Assembly (NCBI GenBank): GCA_029051915.1
Contig: JAIDKM010000306.1
Span: 1 to 24,725 of the forward strand
Reading direction: 5' to 3'
DNA length: 24,725 bases
Source of the DNA: Alistipes sp.
GTDB taxonomy: Bacteria > Bacteroidota > Bacteroidia > Bacteroidales > Rikenellaceae
Shown: piece after piece, positions 1-7,816 of the stretch
Position numbering within the stretch: the stretch's first letter is position 1
Layout: the number at the start of each line of letters is the position of its first letter
The notes under the pieces: generated by a model
Told to the model about the DNA's origin: nothing
The model's database searches: none
The model's input: only the letters and a program-made list of their open reading frames with translations
Made by a program: the position numbers and the translations under genes

Positions 1-1133
1 CTGCCGCCGCCGTATATCCTTATCTCCCAACCGATGTAGTTTCCCGTGTTGAGCTCCGGAACGTCGACCTCAATTGGTCTTTCATTACCGGCTGGAACTG
101 TTCCTGTAAGCGGGAAATCATCGTCCTTGATCGTCTGAGTTGGCCCGAAAGTGTTCTCGTGATAATTCTGTTGGCGATTGACAATGGCGTAGATTTTCAC
201 CTTGCGCGTGGTATCCAACGGCTGGCTACCGACGTTCTTGATAGTGATTTCCAGCTTGTAATCGCCGGGCTGGGGCGCGTAATAACCCCACTGGTTGAAC
301 TGTTGATTCGAACCGTCGTGTTTCACCAACTCGGAGCCGCCCATCTTCTCGGGCTGCAACATATAATCCAGCTCCACGGTGGTATAGGTAGTCGAAGAAT
401 TGCCGCCGGGATAAGGCAGGGCAGCACGCTTGCCGATGTATGTTGCTGTAACGCTGCTATCCTCGGTGATCTTCGAGGCGGTGATGTAGAGCGACTTCAT
501 GAAAGGATCATCGAGGAGGTTGGATTCGACCCGATATCCGTACATGTAAAACATCTGCTCGATCATCGTGATGAAGCGATAACAGGGTACGAGGCTATAC
601 ACGTTCACGGTGCTTCTGGGGAACGGATCGGTCGTCGATAGCCCTTGCTTGGTGAATACGGCCGGCCACCGCCTATCTCCGGACGCCTCGGCATTGTCCC
701 GCACGATGTGGTCGGAAGTCCAGACGTTCTCCCAAAGGATATTGCCCATATTCTCGTTGTCGACGTCTCCGAGGAGCGAGAACAGATCCACCGTGTTGGA
801 GACGATCTGGCAGTCGATCGACCCCCCGGCGTTGTCGTCGAGGTTATCGACATACAGCACGGCGCCGAACGGCGAGAGCTGCGCGCCCTCGCAAAGGAGC
901 TTGCAACGCCGCGGCGTGTAGGCCGCATCGGCCACGACGGCGAAGCTGTCGAGGAAGCCCAGCAGGCGCATGTTCTTGGGGGTCTTCGGCAGCTTGATAG
1001 CCTGCGAGTAGGCGGCACGCCGATCCTTCAATTCGTTGAGACTGGCGATCTGGTAATTCATCGCCGGCACCTCGTCCCCGAGGTCGAGGTCTTCGTAGCC
1101 GTTGCCGGCATCGTAGAGCAGTCGGTAATCCAT
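1..1133 (-). CDS. Phage structural (tail/baseplate-type) protein, 3' end outside window
   Basis: An open frame reads on the minus strand from an ATG at 1133 (begins MDYRLLYDAGNGYED) and is still open at base 1, so at least 377 residues are present and the C-terminus is missing. I see no catalytic motif. The composition is rich in Asp, Gly, Tyr and beta-type residues, as in tail or baseplate proteins, and it contains short segments such as SIDCQIVSNTVDLF. It starts 2 bases after the stop of the preceding tail-type gene, so it is co-translated with it. A role as a distal tail or baseplate component is inferred from position among late genes; no family was recognised. Confidence 0.7.
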   Translation of the reverse strand, partial: MDYRLLYDAGNGYEDLDLGDEVPAMNYQIASLNELKDRRAAYSQAIKLPKTPKNMRLLGFLDSFAVVADAAYTPRRCKLLCEGAQLSPFGAVLYVDNLDDNAGGSIDCQIVSNTVDLFSLLGDVDNENMGNILWENVWTSDHIVRDNAEASGDRRWPAVFTKQGLSTTDPFPRSTVNVYSLVPCYRFITMIEQMFYMYGYRVESNLLDDPFMKSLYITASKITEDSSVTATYIGKRAALPYPGGNSSTTYTTVELDYMLQPEKMGGSELVKHDGSNQQFNQWGYYAPQPGDYKLEITIKNVGSQPLDTTRKVKIYAIVNRQQNYHENTFGPTQTIKDDDFPLTGTVPAGNERPIEVDVPELNTGNYIGWEIRIYGGG

Positions 1134-1135
1134 TG

Positions 1136-2257
1136 TCAGAATTGGGTTAAAATGCGCGGCATGGCGAACGTGAATTCCACGCTGCCGAATCCGTTGCGGG
1201 AGTTCCACGAGGCCGAGAACCCCTCAGCTATGACGATCGTCTGCCATGTCCGTATTTCCTCGTTGAACCACTGAATACGCGGAGACCGCGGCAGGGCTGC
1301 CAATGCCCGGTATTCGTCTTTGGACAGCAGGCCCTCGCCGACGGTTACCGTCCGCGTGGCGCTGAGCGAGACCGTCGCCTGCGTGTAAATCGGATCCGTG
1401 ATATAGAGCTGGATGTTGGAGACATCCTCCACGTCGTCCGTCTCCTCGCGGCGCTCGAACATCCAGGTATTCCACCCGCCCGAGGCGTTGATCCAACGCA
1501 CGTAGAACGGCGCATCGGGTTCGCAGCCCTCAAGAACCGGATAGGATGCGAGTTGCGTCGATTGTTCTTTATATGTCCAGACCTCGACCATATCAATGCT
1601 CTGAAAGTCGTAATCAAAGGTTATGGTGCCGAGCGGATATTGTATGCGGTCGGAAAGCTGATCTCTGCCGTTGAATTTGAGGATGTACTCCAAAGTCTTG
1701 GAGTCGAAAGACCGTAGGGTGAGGAAGAACGGATAACGCTTATATCGAATCAACGGCGTATCGGTCAATTTGGCGTAAGCGTTAAATCCCCAATAGCTGT
1801 CATAATATCCGGGTTGCCCAACGGCGTTTAGAGCGTAGAAGAATGCCTTTCGCGTGCCATTATCGTCAATGTAGCCCTGTGCTACTAAATTCAGGTTCGG
1901 CCTTACGATCCCGTCGATTCCTGCGTCATATGCGAACGCCCGCCGCATGATGAAGGAGAGATCTATGTAGCCGTTACCGTCCGGGCCTGCCTCGGGGGTA
2001 AGGGTTACGGTGTATGTTTGAACCGGGTCGGTTTCGATCACAGCGACGAACGTCATAGGATCGAGGGTGTCCTGATTCCGCGCATCGTACAGCGCGGTCA
2101 TCTCGCTCTGTATTCTGGTGCGCTCGGCCGTCGTGGTCGCTTTAGCTAAGTCCAAGGTGAGCTGGTCGTAGCGCGCCTTCGGGGTTTGCACGACAAGGGG
2201 AATTTCGTTGAAAGCCGCCACGAGGGCGGGAGGCGCTTTTAAAATCACTATTGCCAT
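1136..2257 (-). CDS. Phage tail-associated structural protein (hypothetical)
   Basis: This 373-residue protein opens MAIVILKAPPALVAAFNE. An early helical stretch of charged residues (about 28-62) is followed by a long beta-rich part with the aromatic segment VRWINASGGWNTWMF near residue 250. No transmembrane segment or signal peptide is visible. It overlaps the upstream gene by 10 bases and is followed 2 bases later by the next structural gene. The family is not recognised with confidence. Proteins of this make-up sit beside tail genes in Bacteroidales siphoviruses, so a tail or baseplate role is the best guess. Confidence 0.7.
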   Translation of the reverse strand: MAIVILKAPPALVAAFNEIPLVVQTPKARYDQLTLDLAKATTTAERTRIQSEMTALYDARNQDTLDPMTFVAVIETDPVQTYTVTLTPEAGPDGNGYIDLSFIMRRAFAYDAGIDGIVRPNLNLVAQGYIDDNGTRKAFFYALNAVGQPGYYDSYWGFNAYAKLTDTPLIRYKRYPFFLTLRSFDSKTLEYILKFNGRDQLSDRIQYPLGTITFDYDFQSIDMVEVWTYKEQSTQLASYPVLEGCEPDAPFYVRWINASGGWNTWMFERREETDDVEDVSNIQLYITDPIYTQATVSLSATRTVTVGEGLLSKDEYRALAALPRSPRIQWFNEEIRTWQTIVIAEGFSASWNSRNGFGSVEFTFAMPRILTQF

Positions 2258-2718
2258 AGATTGTCGATCTGTTTTACTATCTGCGTTTCATAAAAGCCCG
2301 CCAGCCTCTTGGATATGCGGGTGGTGAAGTCTCGGATCGGAGTGTAGAAGATATCTTGCTCTAATCCCATGCTGCCGGCGTCCTGCCACAGCGAGGTACC
2401 ATCGCGTCTGATCTTCCATGCCACGGCATTCGCCCACCGATCGAATTCCTCCTCCGATCCGAACGATATGCCTTTGTATGCCGCCCACTCCTTGATGATC
2501 GCGGCAAAATTATAGGGCACCTTGCCGGGACGGCGGCCCCGGGCGAGCACCCCGATATAGCCGGGCCCGGTGAGCTGGCCGCCCGATATCGAGACAGCCT
2601 CCACCGCAATCGCAGCGTAAGTGTCGCCGCTGGCCTCCTGACCGGCTTTGCGCGACGCCTCGATGATGTCGCGGCGCAGCTGCTCCAGCTCCTCCCATAT
2701 GATGCGATCCGTCGTCAT
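2248..2718 (-). CDS. Phage head-tail/tail morphogenesis protein (hypothetical, gp10-like?)
   Basis: This 156-residue protein begins MTTDRIIWEELEQLRRDI with an amphipathic helix. A Gly-rich region (residues about 40-65, including GGQLTGPGYIGVLARGRRPG) follows, then a helical C-terminus. The helix plus a Gly/Arg-rich loop recalls small head-tail connector or minor tail proteins (HK97 gp10-type), but the match is by overall look and not a firm motif. It ends in TAG, overlaps the next gene by 10 bases and begins 1 base after the previous gene ends. It is co-transcribed with tail genes. Confidence 0.6.
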   Translation of the reverse strand: MTTDRIIWEELEQLRRDIIEASRKAGQEASGDTYAAIAVEAVSISGGQLTGPGYIGVLARGRRPGKVPYNFAAIIKEWAAYKGISFGSEEEFDRWANAVAWKIRRDGTSLWQDAGSMGLEQDIFYTPIRDFTTRISKRLAGFYETQIVKQIDNLWQ

Positions 2719-2719
2719 G

Positions 2720-3217
2720 CTATTTACGAGACAGGCGTCGTTGCCGCTCCCTGCTCTCTATGACCTTTCTGTAGTTGCGTTGGTACTTGAAGCCCTCCAA
2801 ATCGGCGTACAGCAGGCCGAAGACCTTGCCGTACTCCCATTGCAGTATCTCGTCCGGGTCTTTGCCGAACTTCTCGGCAAGTGTCATCACCGTCATCATA
2901 GGCCCCAGCTTCTTGCCGAGGTTGTTGATGCCGGCGGCGATCTCCTCGGCCGTGGGCTGGTAAGCCAACATCGTCGTCTCTCGCTCCATCCAATAGCGCA
3001 GCCCATCGACGACCTCCTCGAACCATGCGATCCATTCGGGGGTGAATGCCTGCACCCAATCGGGGTGCAGGCATTTCATCGTAGCGGTGTACTTCTCCGA
3101 TACGCTCGCACCTTCCCGGGCGAGGATTTCCCCGATCTCGATACGCTGGCCGTATGTTAGCTTTCCGCCCCGAATGTCGATCTTGACCAGGCCGGCTATC
3201 TGAACGTCGTTGTGCAT
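2720..3217 (-). CDS. Probable tail assembly chaperone-type phage protein
   Basis: This mostly helical 165-residue soluble protein opens MHNDVQIAGLVKIDIRGG. Its middle is Trp-rich (PEWIAWFEEVVDGLRYWMER), and near residue 125 it has DPDEILQWEYGKVFGLLYAD before a basic tail. A helical protein with an 'EIL.WEYG.V' helix, lying between small tail-completion proteins and larger tail genes, resembles tail assembly chaperones of Bacteroidales phages. No programmed-frameshift slippery site was identified near its end. It overlaps the upstream gene by 22 bases. Confidence 0.5.
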   Translation of the reverse strand: MHNDVQIAGLVKIDIRGGKLTYGQRIEIGEILAREGASVSEKYTATMKCLHPDWVQAFTPEWIAWFEEVVDGLRYWMERETTMLAYQPTAEEIAAGINNLGKKLGPMMTVMTLAEKFGKDPDEILQWEYGKVFGLLYADLEGFKYQRNYRKVIESRERQRRLSRK

Positions 3218-3723
3218 GGTGTCTGCTGTAAGAGGGTGAAGTCGAGGACTACGGCCACCTCGTTGGAATCGAAGCGCGAGAGGTGCGGATAGGTGAATGT
3301 ATAGTCCCCCACCGAGTATCCGCGCAGGTCGCCGCGCATTGCCGTGTCTATCGCCTCCATGAACGGAACCACGACCTCCTCCTCGATGCGGTCGCGGATC
3401 GCCTGCCGTGTCATCGTGAGCGTGTGCTGCGCCTGCACAGATAGCGGCGTGTTGCCCAGTCCTGCGAACGGTTCCAGCTCTTTGGAGAAGCGGCAGAAGT
3501 AGATCGACAGCCGTGTCTCCTTTTGCCGGAAGAATCCCTGCGTCCGGTTCTGCGGGATGCGGTATCGGCCGCCGCGCACCTCCTCGATAAAGATCAGCCC
3601 GGCGCTGTTCTCCACGGCGTCGGCTTTAACGTTCATGGCGCTGGCCTCGTCGTACTCGTAGTAGTAGTCGGCATGCAGCGATTGGAGGATGTCCCCCAGT
3701 TTCTTAATCAATTGTCCGGTCAT
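3196..3723 (-). CDS. Phage tail completion/terminator-type protein (hypothetical)
   Basis: The protein has 175 residues and starts MTGQLIKKLGDILQSLHADY at an ATG one base downstream of the terminase stop. It combines an N-terminal helix, a beta-rich centre (RLSIYFCRFSKEL) and a C-terminal strand (NEVAVVLDFTLLQQ). This alpha/beta layout and size are usual for small tail-terminator or minor tail proteins. The assignment rests on position and size and not on a diagnostic motif. Its stop lies 22 bases inside the next gene, which suggests coupled translation. Confidence 0.55.
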   Translation of the reverse strand: MTGQLIKKLGDILQSLHADYYYEYDEASAMNVKADAVENSAGLIFIEEVRGGRYRIPQNRTQGFFRQKETRLSIYFCRFSKELEPFAGLGNTPLSVQAQHTLTMTRQAIRDRIEEEVVVPFMEAIDTAMRGDLRGYSVGDYTFTYPHLSRFDSNEVAVVLDFTLLQQTPCTTTFR

Positions 3724-3724
3724 G

Positions 3725-5191
3725 TCAGTATCCGATATGTCGTATTCCTTTGGCCTTTTCGGTCATTTCCCGCTCAACGATGCCCGTCAGTACGTCCGGG
3801 GCATCGTGCCAGCGGTTGGCCCGAAAAAGCCGTTTGTAAGTCGTGATATGGGCGTGCAGCCGCTCCCAGCGTATCTTCCAATCCTCGGGAAAGTAGATGC
3901 GGGAGACGACCGCCTGGGCGTTGGTCAAGATGCGGGCCTCCTTATTGCCGTTCTGGTGGAACCACTCCACCCGGACGCCGGGCGCCAGTCGTTGCACGGC
4001 CCGGGCGAAACCGCGGCCGCCGTTGTTACTCTCGATAAGGGCCTCCAGCGTCCCGCTGCGCTTCAGCATCGCGGCGGTCGCCGGCTCCGTCTCCTCCATC
4101 GTCTCCTGCGTATAGAGCACGTCGGTAACGTAGATGTTCCCGACCTTATCCGTGCAGTAGCAGATCGAGCAAAGGTGATCGTCGCCCGTGTCGGCCGTGT
4201 CCGTGTAGTTGCTGCGGCGCACGATGTCGGCAGGCAGCTCGCTGTACGTCCGGAAGTGATCGCCGTATAGCAGGCCCTCCTTGCTGGACGGTCGACCTTG
4301 ATACATGCAATCGAACTGCAGGCGGTCGATGCGCCGCTTGGCGTTCAGCAGTTCGACGCCGTGCCGATCCGGCCAAAGAGCCTCGCCCTGCTCGCGGGGA
4401 TCGATATCGGTGGCCTCGCTCTCCTTGATGGCTTCGAGGTTTAGGTGCAGCCAACGGTCGGCCGGCGTCGTGTCGAGCTGTTCCCAGCTTCTCAGCTCCT
4501 CGACCGGTTCGTGCTTCATGATCGTACCCATCAGGTCGTCCTCATGCCAGCGCGTGAAGACCATCAGCTCCTGACTTCCGTTGTGCAGGCGCGTCTTGAC
4601 GACCGAGGTGTACCACTCCCAACAGTTCTCCCGGATGACGGGCGAATTGGCCTCCATCGCATCCTTGTACAGGTCATCGAGGATGAAGCAGTCGACCTCG
4701 TTGCCGGTCAGTGCCCCCTCGCGTCCTGCAGCGAGCTGGAAGCCCGCACGGTCGACGATCTCGAACAGGTCGAACGTCTGCGCATAACCCTCGGCCCGCG
4801 GCGAAGTGGAGTTGCTCTTGAGTGTCGTGCCGGGAAACAGCTCCGTATAGGCCTCGTCCGTGATGATGCGCTGCACGCGCTTGTTAAACTTCGAAGCCAA
4901 CGCCGCCGAGTAGGAAGCGATAGCTATATGCAGGTCGGGATCGAGGCCCAACATGAACGCGGGCAGCAGCTGCGTAGAACCGAGCGATTTCCCGTGCTGC
5001 GGCGGTATCGAAACCATCAGCTTGCGGATGCGGCCTTTGGCAAAAGCATCCAGCACGCGATAGTACGACACGTGGAACGGCGTCAGCTGTATCGAGGGCA
5101 TAGCCCACTTGGCAAAATCCCCGAGGTTGCTACGCGCCGCCCGCCGCTTCTGTTCCCGCAGCAGCAGATATGTCCGCTCGATCTCTCTCAT
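3725..5191 (-). CDS. terL: Phage terminase large subunit
   Basis: This is the ATPase/nuclease motor that packages DNA into proheads. The 488 residues are a normal length. The ATPase half has a Walker A-like PPQHGKS (residues 63-69), a strand plus IASYS (about 91-95), and a Walker B with acidic pair FILDD (169-173). The segment GSQELMVFTRWHEDDL (about 216-231) fits the coupling motif. The C-terminal RNase H-like nuclease half shows candidate metal ligands in YTDTADTGDDH (about 328-338), ALIESNNGGRG (about 383-393) and WHDAPDVLTG near the end. The start ATG overlaps the stop of the small subunit (ATGA). The gene is followed directly by small tail-type genes and not by a portal gene. Confidence 0.95.
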   Translation of the reverse strand: MREIERTYLLLREQKRRAARSNLGDFAKWAMPSIQLTPFHVSYYRVLDAFAKGRIRKLMVSIPPQHGKSLGSTQLLPAFMLGLDPDLHIAIASYSAALASKFNKRVQRIITDEAYTELFPGTTLKSNSTSPRAEGYAQTFDLFEIVDRAGFQLAAGREGALTGNEVDCFILDDLYKDAMEANSPVIRENCWEWYTSVVKTRLHNGSQELMVFTRWHEDDLMGTIMKHEPVEELRSWEQLDTTPADRWLHLNLEAIKESEATDIDPREQGEALWPDRHGVELLNAKRRIDRLQFDCMYQGRPSSKEGLLYGDHFRTYSELPADIVRRSNYTDTADTGDDHLCSICYCTDKVGNIYVTDVLYTQETMEETEPATAAMLKRSGTLEALIESNNGGRGFARAVQRLAPGVRVEWFHQNGNKEARILTNAQAVVSRIYFPEDWKIRWERLHAHITTYKRLFRANRWHDAPDVLTGIVEREMTEKAKGIRHIGY

Positions 5192-5673
5192 CGTGCCTTG
5201 AGCTTCTCAAGCTCTTTCTGCAGCTCCTCGTCGGACATCTCGGCGATGCGGTCGCTCTCCGACTTGTTGACCACCTCGGAGACATCGGCCAGCTTCAGCA
5301 CCCGGGCGACGATCGCCTGCGAGTACTGCCCGGCAAGGGCTCCCTCCAGCTGGTCGGCCTCGATCCGCTCTCGCACGCGCGTGCATTGGACGCGCATAGT
5401 CTCACCCCGTCGCTCGTAGGCACGGAAAGTATTCATCGTGATGCCCGCGAACTGGCAGAAGCTGATCAACGTCAGCGGCCGATCGATGTCGGCCAGCACC
5501 GTGCCTTTCTTGGTCGTCTTATACGACTTCCGCGGATTCTCCCGGGCCCACGCAAGGTACTGCTCGAACTTCTCGGCCAACGTGTCGGCTGTATACAAGC
5601 GCTCGACCCCGCGCTTATTGGAGGCGGGGCGATCATCGCAGGCGGCGATCTGTTTCTCTACGTTCTCTTCCAT
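5188..5673 (-). CDS. terS: Phage terminase small subunit-like DNA-packaging protein
   Basis: The 161-residue protein starts MEENVEKQIAACDD. The frame is open further upstream to 5745, but that extension runs through a 22-bp tandem repeat and looks non-coding, so I chose 5673. Helical segments include LTLISFCQFAGITMNTFRAY (about residues 70-90), which fits an HTH for recognising the packaging site. A Lys/Glu-rich coiled coil, EELQKELEKLKAR, sits at the C-terminus and suits an oligomeric TerS ring. It overlaps terL by ATGA. The pairing with TerL and the HTH make the role likely. Confidence 0.8.
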   Translation of the reverse strand: MEENVEKQIAACDDRPASNKRGVERLYTADTLAEKFEQYLAWARENPRKSYKTTKKGTVLADIDRPLTLISFCQFAGITMNTFRAYERRGETMRVQCTRVRERIEADQLEGALAGQYSQAIVARVLKLADVSEVVNKSESDRIAEMSDEELQKELEKLKAR

Positions 5674-5718
5674 GACTGCGCAATATACAACCATTCCGGG
5701 ACTGTTGAACCCCGGCAA

Positions 5719-5762
5719 AACAACTGGCAACCAATTTGAAAACAACCGGCAACCAATTTGAA
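5719..5762. repeat. 22-bp tandem direct repeat upstream of terS
   Basis: Two head-to-tail 22-bp units (5719-5740 and 5741-5762) differ at one base (t/c in aactggc versus aaccggc). They lie between the DnaA-like gene and terS. The repeat is too short to be a gene. A role as TerS binding site (pac/cos) or transcriptional control site is possible but inferred from position only. Confidence 0.75.
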
Positions 5763-5766
5763 AATA

Positions 5767-6141
5767 TCACCCCAAATTTGCGAAAATATAAACGACTCTG
5801 TCGTGGCGATCCTTCACGGGACGGTGCGATTTTATCCGGCCCGCTACGCGCTTGTTGGCGACGCTGACCGCCTGCCGCGTAATCCCGAAATACTGGGCGA
5901 TGCGGGGGATATATTCTCCCTTTTCGCGGGCGATGTACATAGCCATCTGGCGAGCATCCGAGACGATGCAATTGCGGCACCTTCCCCGGACATCCTCCGG
6001 GTCAACCTCAAAAACGTTGGACGTGGCCGTTACGACCCGATCCAGCAAACTGACATTCTCCATTTTGCAATTCTGATTAAAAACCCTACCTTTACAAAGC
6101 CAATCGTAAGGGGTGATCTTTCGGGATTGCCTCTTTTTCAT
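5767..6141 (-). CDS. DnaA domain IV-like DNA-binding protein
   Basis: This 124-residue protein has a C-terminal half resembling the DnaA DNA-binding domain. It contains VSDARQMAMYIAREKGEYIP (about residues 61-80), followed by an HTH with RIAQYFGITRQAVSVANKRV. This matches the 'arqiamYL.r......IG..FgrdHtTV..A' pattern of Bac_DnaA_C domains. No AAA+ ATPase part is present. It probably binds phage or host origin-like sites or regulates transcription. The start at 6141 leaves 4 bases after the YopX gene stop; MENVSLLDR at 6063 is an alternative start. The middle has a Cys pair (RCRNC, about 55-59). Confidence 0.75.
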   Translation of the reverse strand: MKKRQSRKITPYDWLCKGRVFNQNCKMENVSLLDRVVTATSNVFEVDPEDVRGRCRNCIVSDARQMAMYIAREKGEYIPRIAQYFGITRQAVSVANKRVAGRIKSHRPVKDRHDRVVYIFANLG

Positions 6142-6145
6142 TTTC

Positions 6146-6616
6146 CTACTTCTTCAGAAGTTCTGGGTTGTCGTGAATGTTGCCGAAGACCTTCGGCACT
6201 TTTGACCCTTCGAGGTCGTGAAGTGGTATCGGGTCATCGCCCCCATCGGTCGCCGGCATCAGCCAAAAACACCCATCGATGAACTTTACCTGATGTCTTG
6301 TTCGCATAATAATTGGACGGGGCCGGAGAGGCGCGCCCCATTCATATTCCTCAAAATCCACACACTCTGGGTATTCGACCAAGTCGTCCTCGTATATTTC
6401 AACGCCTAAATCATCGAACTCGCCCGTGAATTGGCCCACGGTGGCGGGGTCGACCCAGTGAGGCACATCATCCCCTTGTCGTAGATGATGCCCGTCCACT
6501 TCGCATATCTCTGGCGGTAAGATATAGGGCGCCCCATTTTCGGAAATTATCAAATTTCCGTATACCCATTCTCCCGTGTCGAGGCGCTTGCCCCGGAATT
6601 TTATCTCGCGTAGCAT
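6146..6616 (-). CDS. YopX family phage protein
   Basis: The 156 residues carry the hallmarks of the YopX family: an N-terminal REIKFRGKRLDTGEWVYGN (residues 3-21) and a central VGQFTGEFDDLGVEIYEDDL (about 61-80), corresponding to the family's 'GQFTGl.Dk.GkeIyEgDiv'. YopX proteins are widespread phage accessory proteins of unknown biochemical role. The protein is acidic with no membrane segment. It sits in the leftward accessory operon between a GWRYI-ending protein and the DnaA-like protein. Confidence 0.9.
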   Translation of the reverse strand: MLREIKFRGKRLDTGEWVYGNLIISENGAPYILPPEICEVDGHHLRQGDDVPHWVDPATVGQFTGEFDDLGVEIYEDDLVEYPECVDFEEYEWGAPLRPRPIIMRTRHQVKFIDGCFWLMPATDGGDDPIPLHDLEGSKVPKVFGNIHDNPELLKK

Positions 6617-6626
6617 CGCATTCAGA

Positions 6627-6929
6627 TTATTCGTGAATATATCGCCAACCGATTACTTTCATTGGCAAGCTGCTCTCCAACAAGAAGTGATTACTTGCAG
6701 GATCGAACGTGTCGATGTCATATAGACCCATCAAACGTTTTACAAGAACATGTTTTCCGGGTTCTGGAAGGATGTCTTGCGGGTCGTTCCATTTGGTCAA
6801 CTCATGATAGCCCCGGGTTAAAACATCCTTTTCTGCAATCTCGATAGCTTGAATGGCGTCGTTTATATGGACGAAGCCATACTGATCGACATGCAGGCCC
6901 AGATAGTGTTGTGCTTTTTCGCTTTTCAT
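6627..6929 (-). CDS. DUF551-like small phage protein (first copy)
   Basis: This 100-residue protein opens MKSEKAQHYLGLHVDQYG. Its second half fits the DUF551 layout: a W.D start (TKWNDPQDILPEPGKHVLVK), a variable middle and the ending MKVIGWRYIHE. The function of this family is unknown. A second protein with the same kind of ending (IIGWRYIRE) is encoded at 9107-9412, so the phage carries two diverged members. It is preceded by about 80 non-coding bases that hold an imperfect hairpin. Confidence 0.65.
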   Translation of the reverse strand: MKSEKAQHYLGLHVDQYGFVHINDAIQAIEIAEKDVLTRGYHELTKWNDPQDILPEPGKHVLVKRLMGLYDIDTFDPASNHFLLESSLPMKVIGWRYIHE

Positions 6930-6947
6930 ATCTTTTTTCTTGGTTAT

Positions 6948-6973
6948 GCAGGGACGCCGTTACACGCCCCTGC
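6948..6973. other. Imperfect hairpin after the FISUMP-like gene
   Basis: The arms GCAGGGACG and CGCCCCTGC pair over 9 bp with one A-C mismatch around an 8-base loop. The hairpin lies 36 bases past the stop of the 7009-7740 gene. No U-run follows on the minus strand, so it is not a standard intrinsic terminator. Confidence 0.6.
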
Positions 6974-7008
6974 TGACACGTTTATTCGTTCGTGCTCGCC
7001 ACGCTCGC

Positions 7009-7740
7009 TCACTTGACATCCCGGACGCAGCGCACGGCTAAACCGTAAGCGCGGTAGTAATTGCCCAGCGGGTCCACGTACGACGAGTAGAAGACAAGAC
7101 AGCCGGCGAAGGTGCTGCCGGACGTGGGCGAGGAAAACCAGGCGTAGCCGTACGTGCCGACGCCCCACAAATCTCCCGACGTGATGTTGCGGAAGCCCGA
7201 GGCAGGGAAGAAGAGGCTTCCCTCATGGTCAGTGTGGTGGTTGCCCCCGAACCAGCGACCTTTGCGCTCGTCGTCCCACGTGCTGCCGAGCTTGTCGAGG
7301 GCTACGAACTCGTCATCTATTGACAGTCGCCAGCCGTTACCCAGCTGCTTGACCGCTTCCTCTGCTTCGTCGTAGGTGTAGTACCACCGGCCGTCGATCT
7401 CAGTACCGCCGAAGCCGGAGAGGTTTTCAGTCATCCACTCCAAATCCGGCATGCCCGGCAGGATGATGGTGGAGGGGGATTTCTCATCGGCTTTCGATTG
7501 CCCGATATAGCACGGGATCGTCTCGGGTTGTGCTTCGGACTTCTCGGCGTCCTTGTACGTTTCGAGGGGGCACCAGTCGGGGACTTGTATTATCCCCGAA
7601 TCCCCATCGAAACCAGCCAATCGCTGGGGATTCATCCGCGTACAGATAAAGGCAGCACACCGGCACACATCCGGATGGTTGTACCGCTCGGCGAATCGGC
7701 AATCTATGCAATTGTCGATGATGTTTTCGATCTTTTTCAT
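7009..7740 (-). CDS. Cys-rich N-domain fused to FISUMP/C-type-lectin-like domain
   Basis: From ATG 7740 (MKKIENIIDNCIDCRF) the protein is 243 residues. The first about 65 residues hold a Cys cluster (NCIDC, DVCRC, ICTRM) ending in VPDWCPLE, a pattern of small metal-binding-like phage proteins. The C-terminal about 130 residues are FISUMP/C-type-lectin-like: GNGWRLSIDDEFVALDKLGS, a Phe/Pro/Ala/Ser-Gly FFPASGFRN strand, WFSSPTSGS and a final YGLAVRCVRDVK. The same fold and ending occur in targets of diversity-generating retroelements. There is no signal peptide, so it is cytoplasmic or virion-borne. An earlier ATG at 7827 is possible; it overlaps the upstream small gene by 11 bases. Confidence 0.75.
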   Translation of the reverse strand: MKKIENIIDNCIDCRFAERYNHPDVCRCAAFICTRMNPQRLAGFDGDSGIIQVPDWCPLETYKDAEKSEAQPETIPCYIGQSKADEKSPSTIILPGMPDLEWMTENLSGFGGTEIDGRWYYTYDEAEEAVKQLGNGWRLSIDDEFVALDKLGSTWDDERKGRWFGGNHHTDHEGSLFFPASGFRNITSGDLWGVGTYGYAWFSSPTSGSTFAGCLVFYSSYVDPLGNYYRAYGLAVRCVRDVK

Positions 7741-7816
7741 AGTCGTTATCTGTTTTTGAAACGCTCCTCCGCATTCTAAACGCGGACGAAGCACGGGGTT
7801 GTGAATTTCATAGTTA

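Noticed and set aside
4445..5419. Long plus-strand frame (324 codons) opposite terL
   Set aside because: Antisense frame to a gene with full terminase motifs; high GC gives long open antisense frames here, as at 13423-14373 and 23482-24432.
5633..5980. 115-codon minus-strand frame bridging the DnaA-like gene, the tandem repeat and terS
   Set aside because: Out of frame with both flanking genes and crosses the repeat; composition is shadow-like.
6948..6973. Hairpin read as an intrinsic terminator
   Set aside because: On the transcribed minus strand the stem is followed by A-rich sequence and not a U-run.
6944..7168. 74-codon minus-strand frame across the hairpin and the end of the FISUMP gene
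   Set aside because: Arg/Leu-rich shadow of the real gene in another frame; starts inside it.
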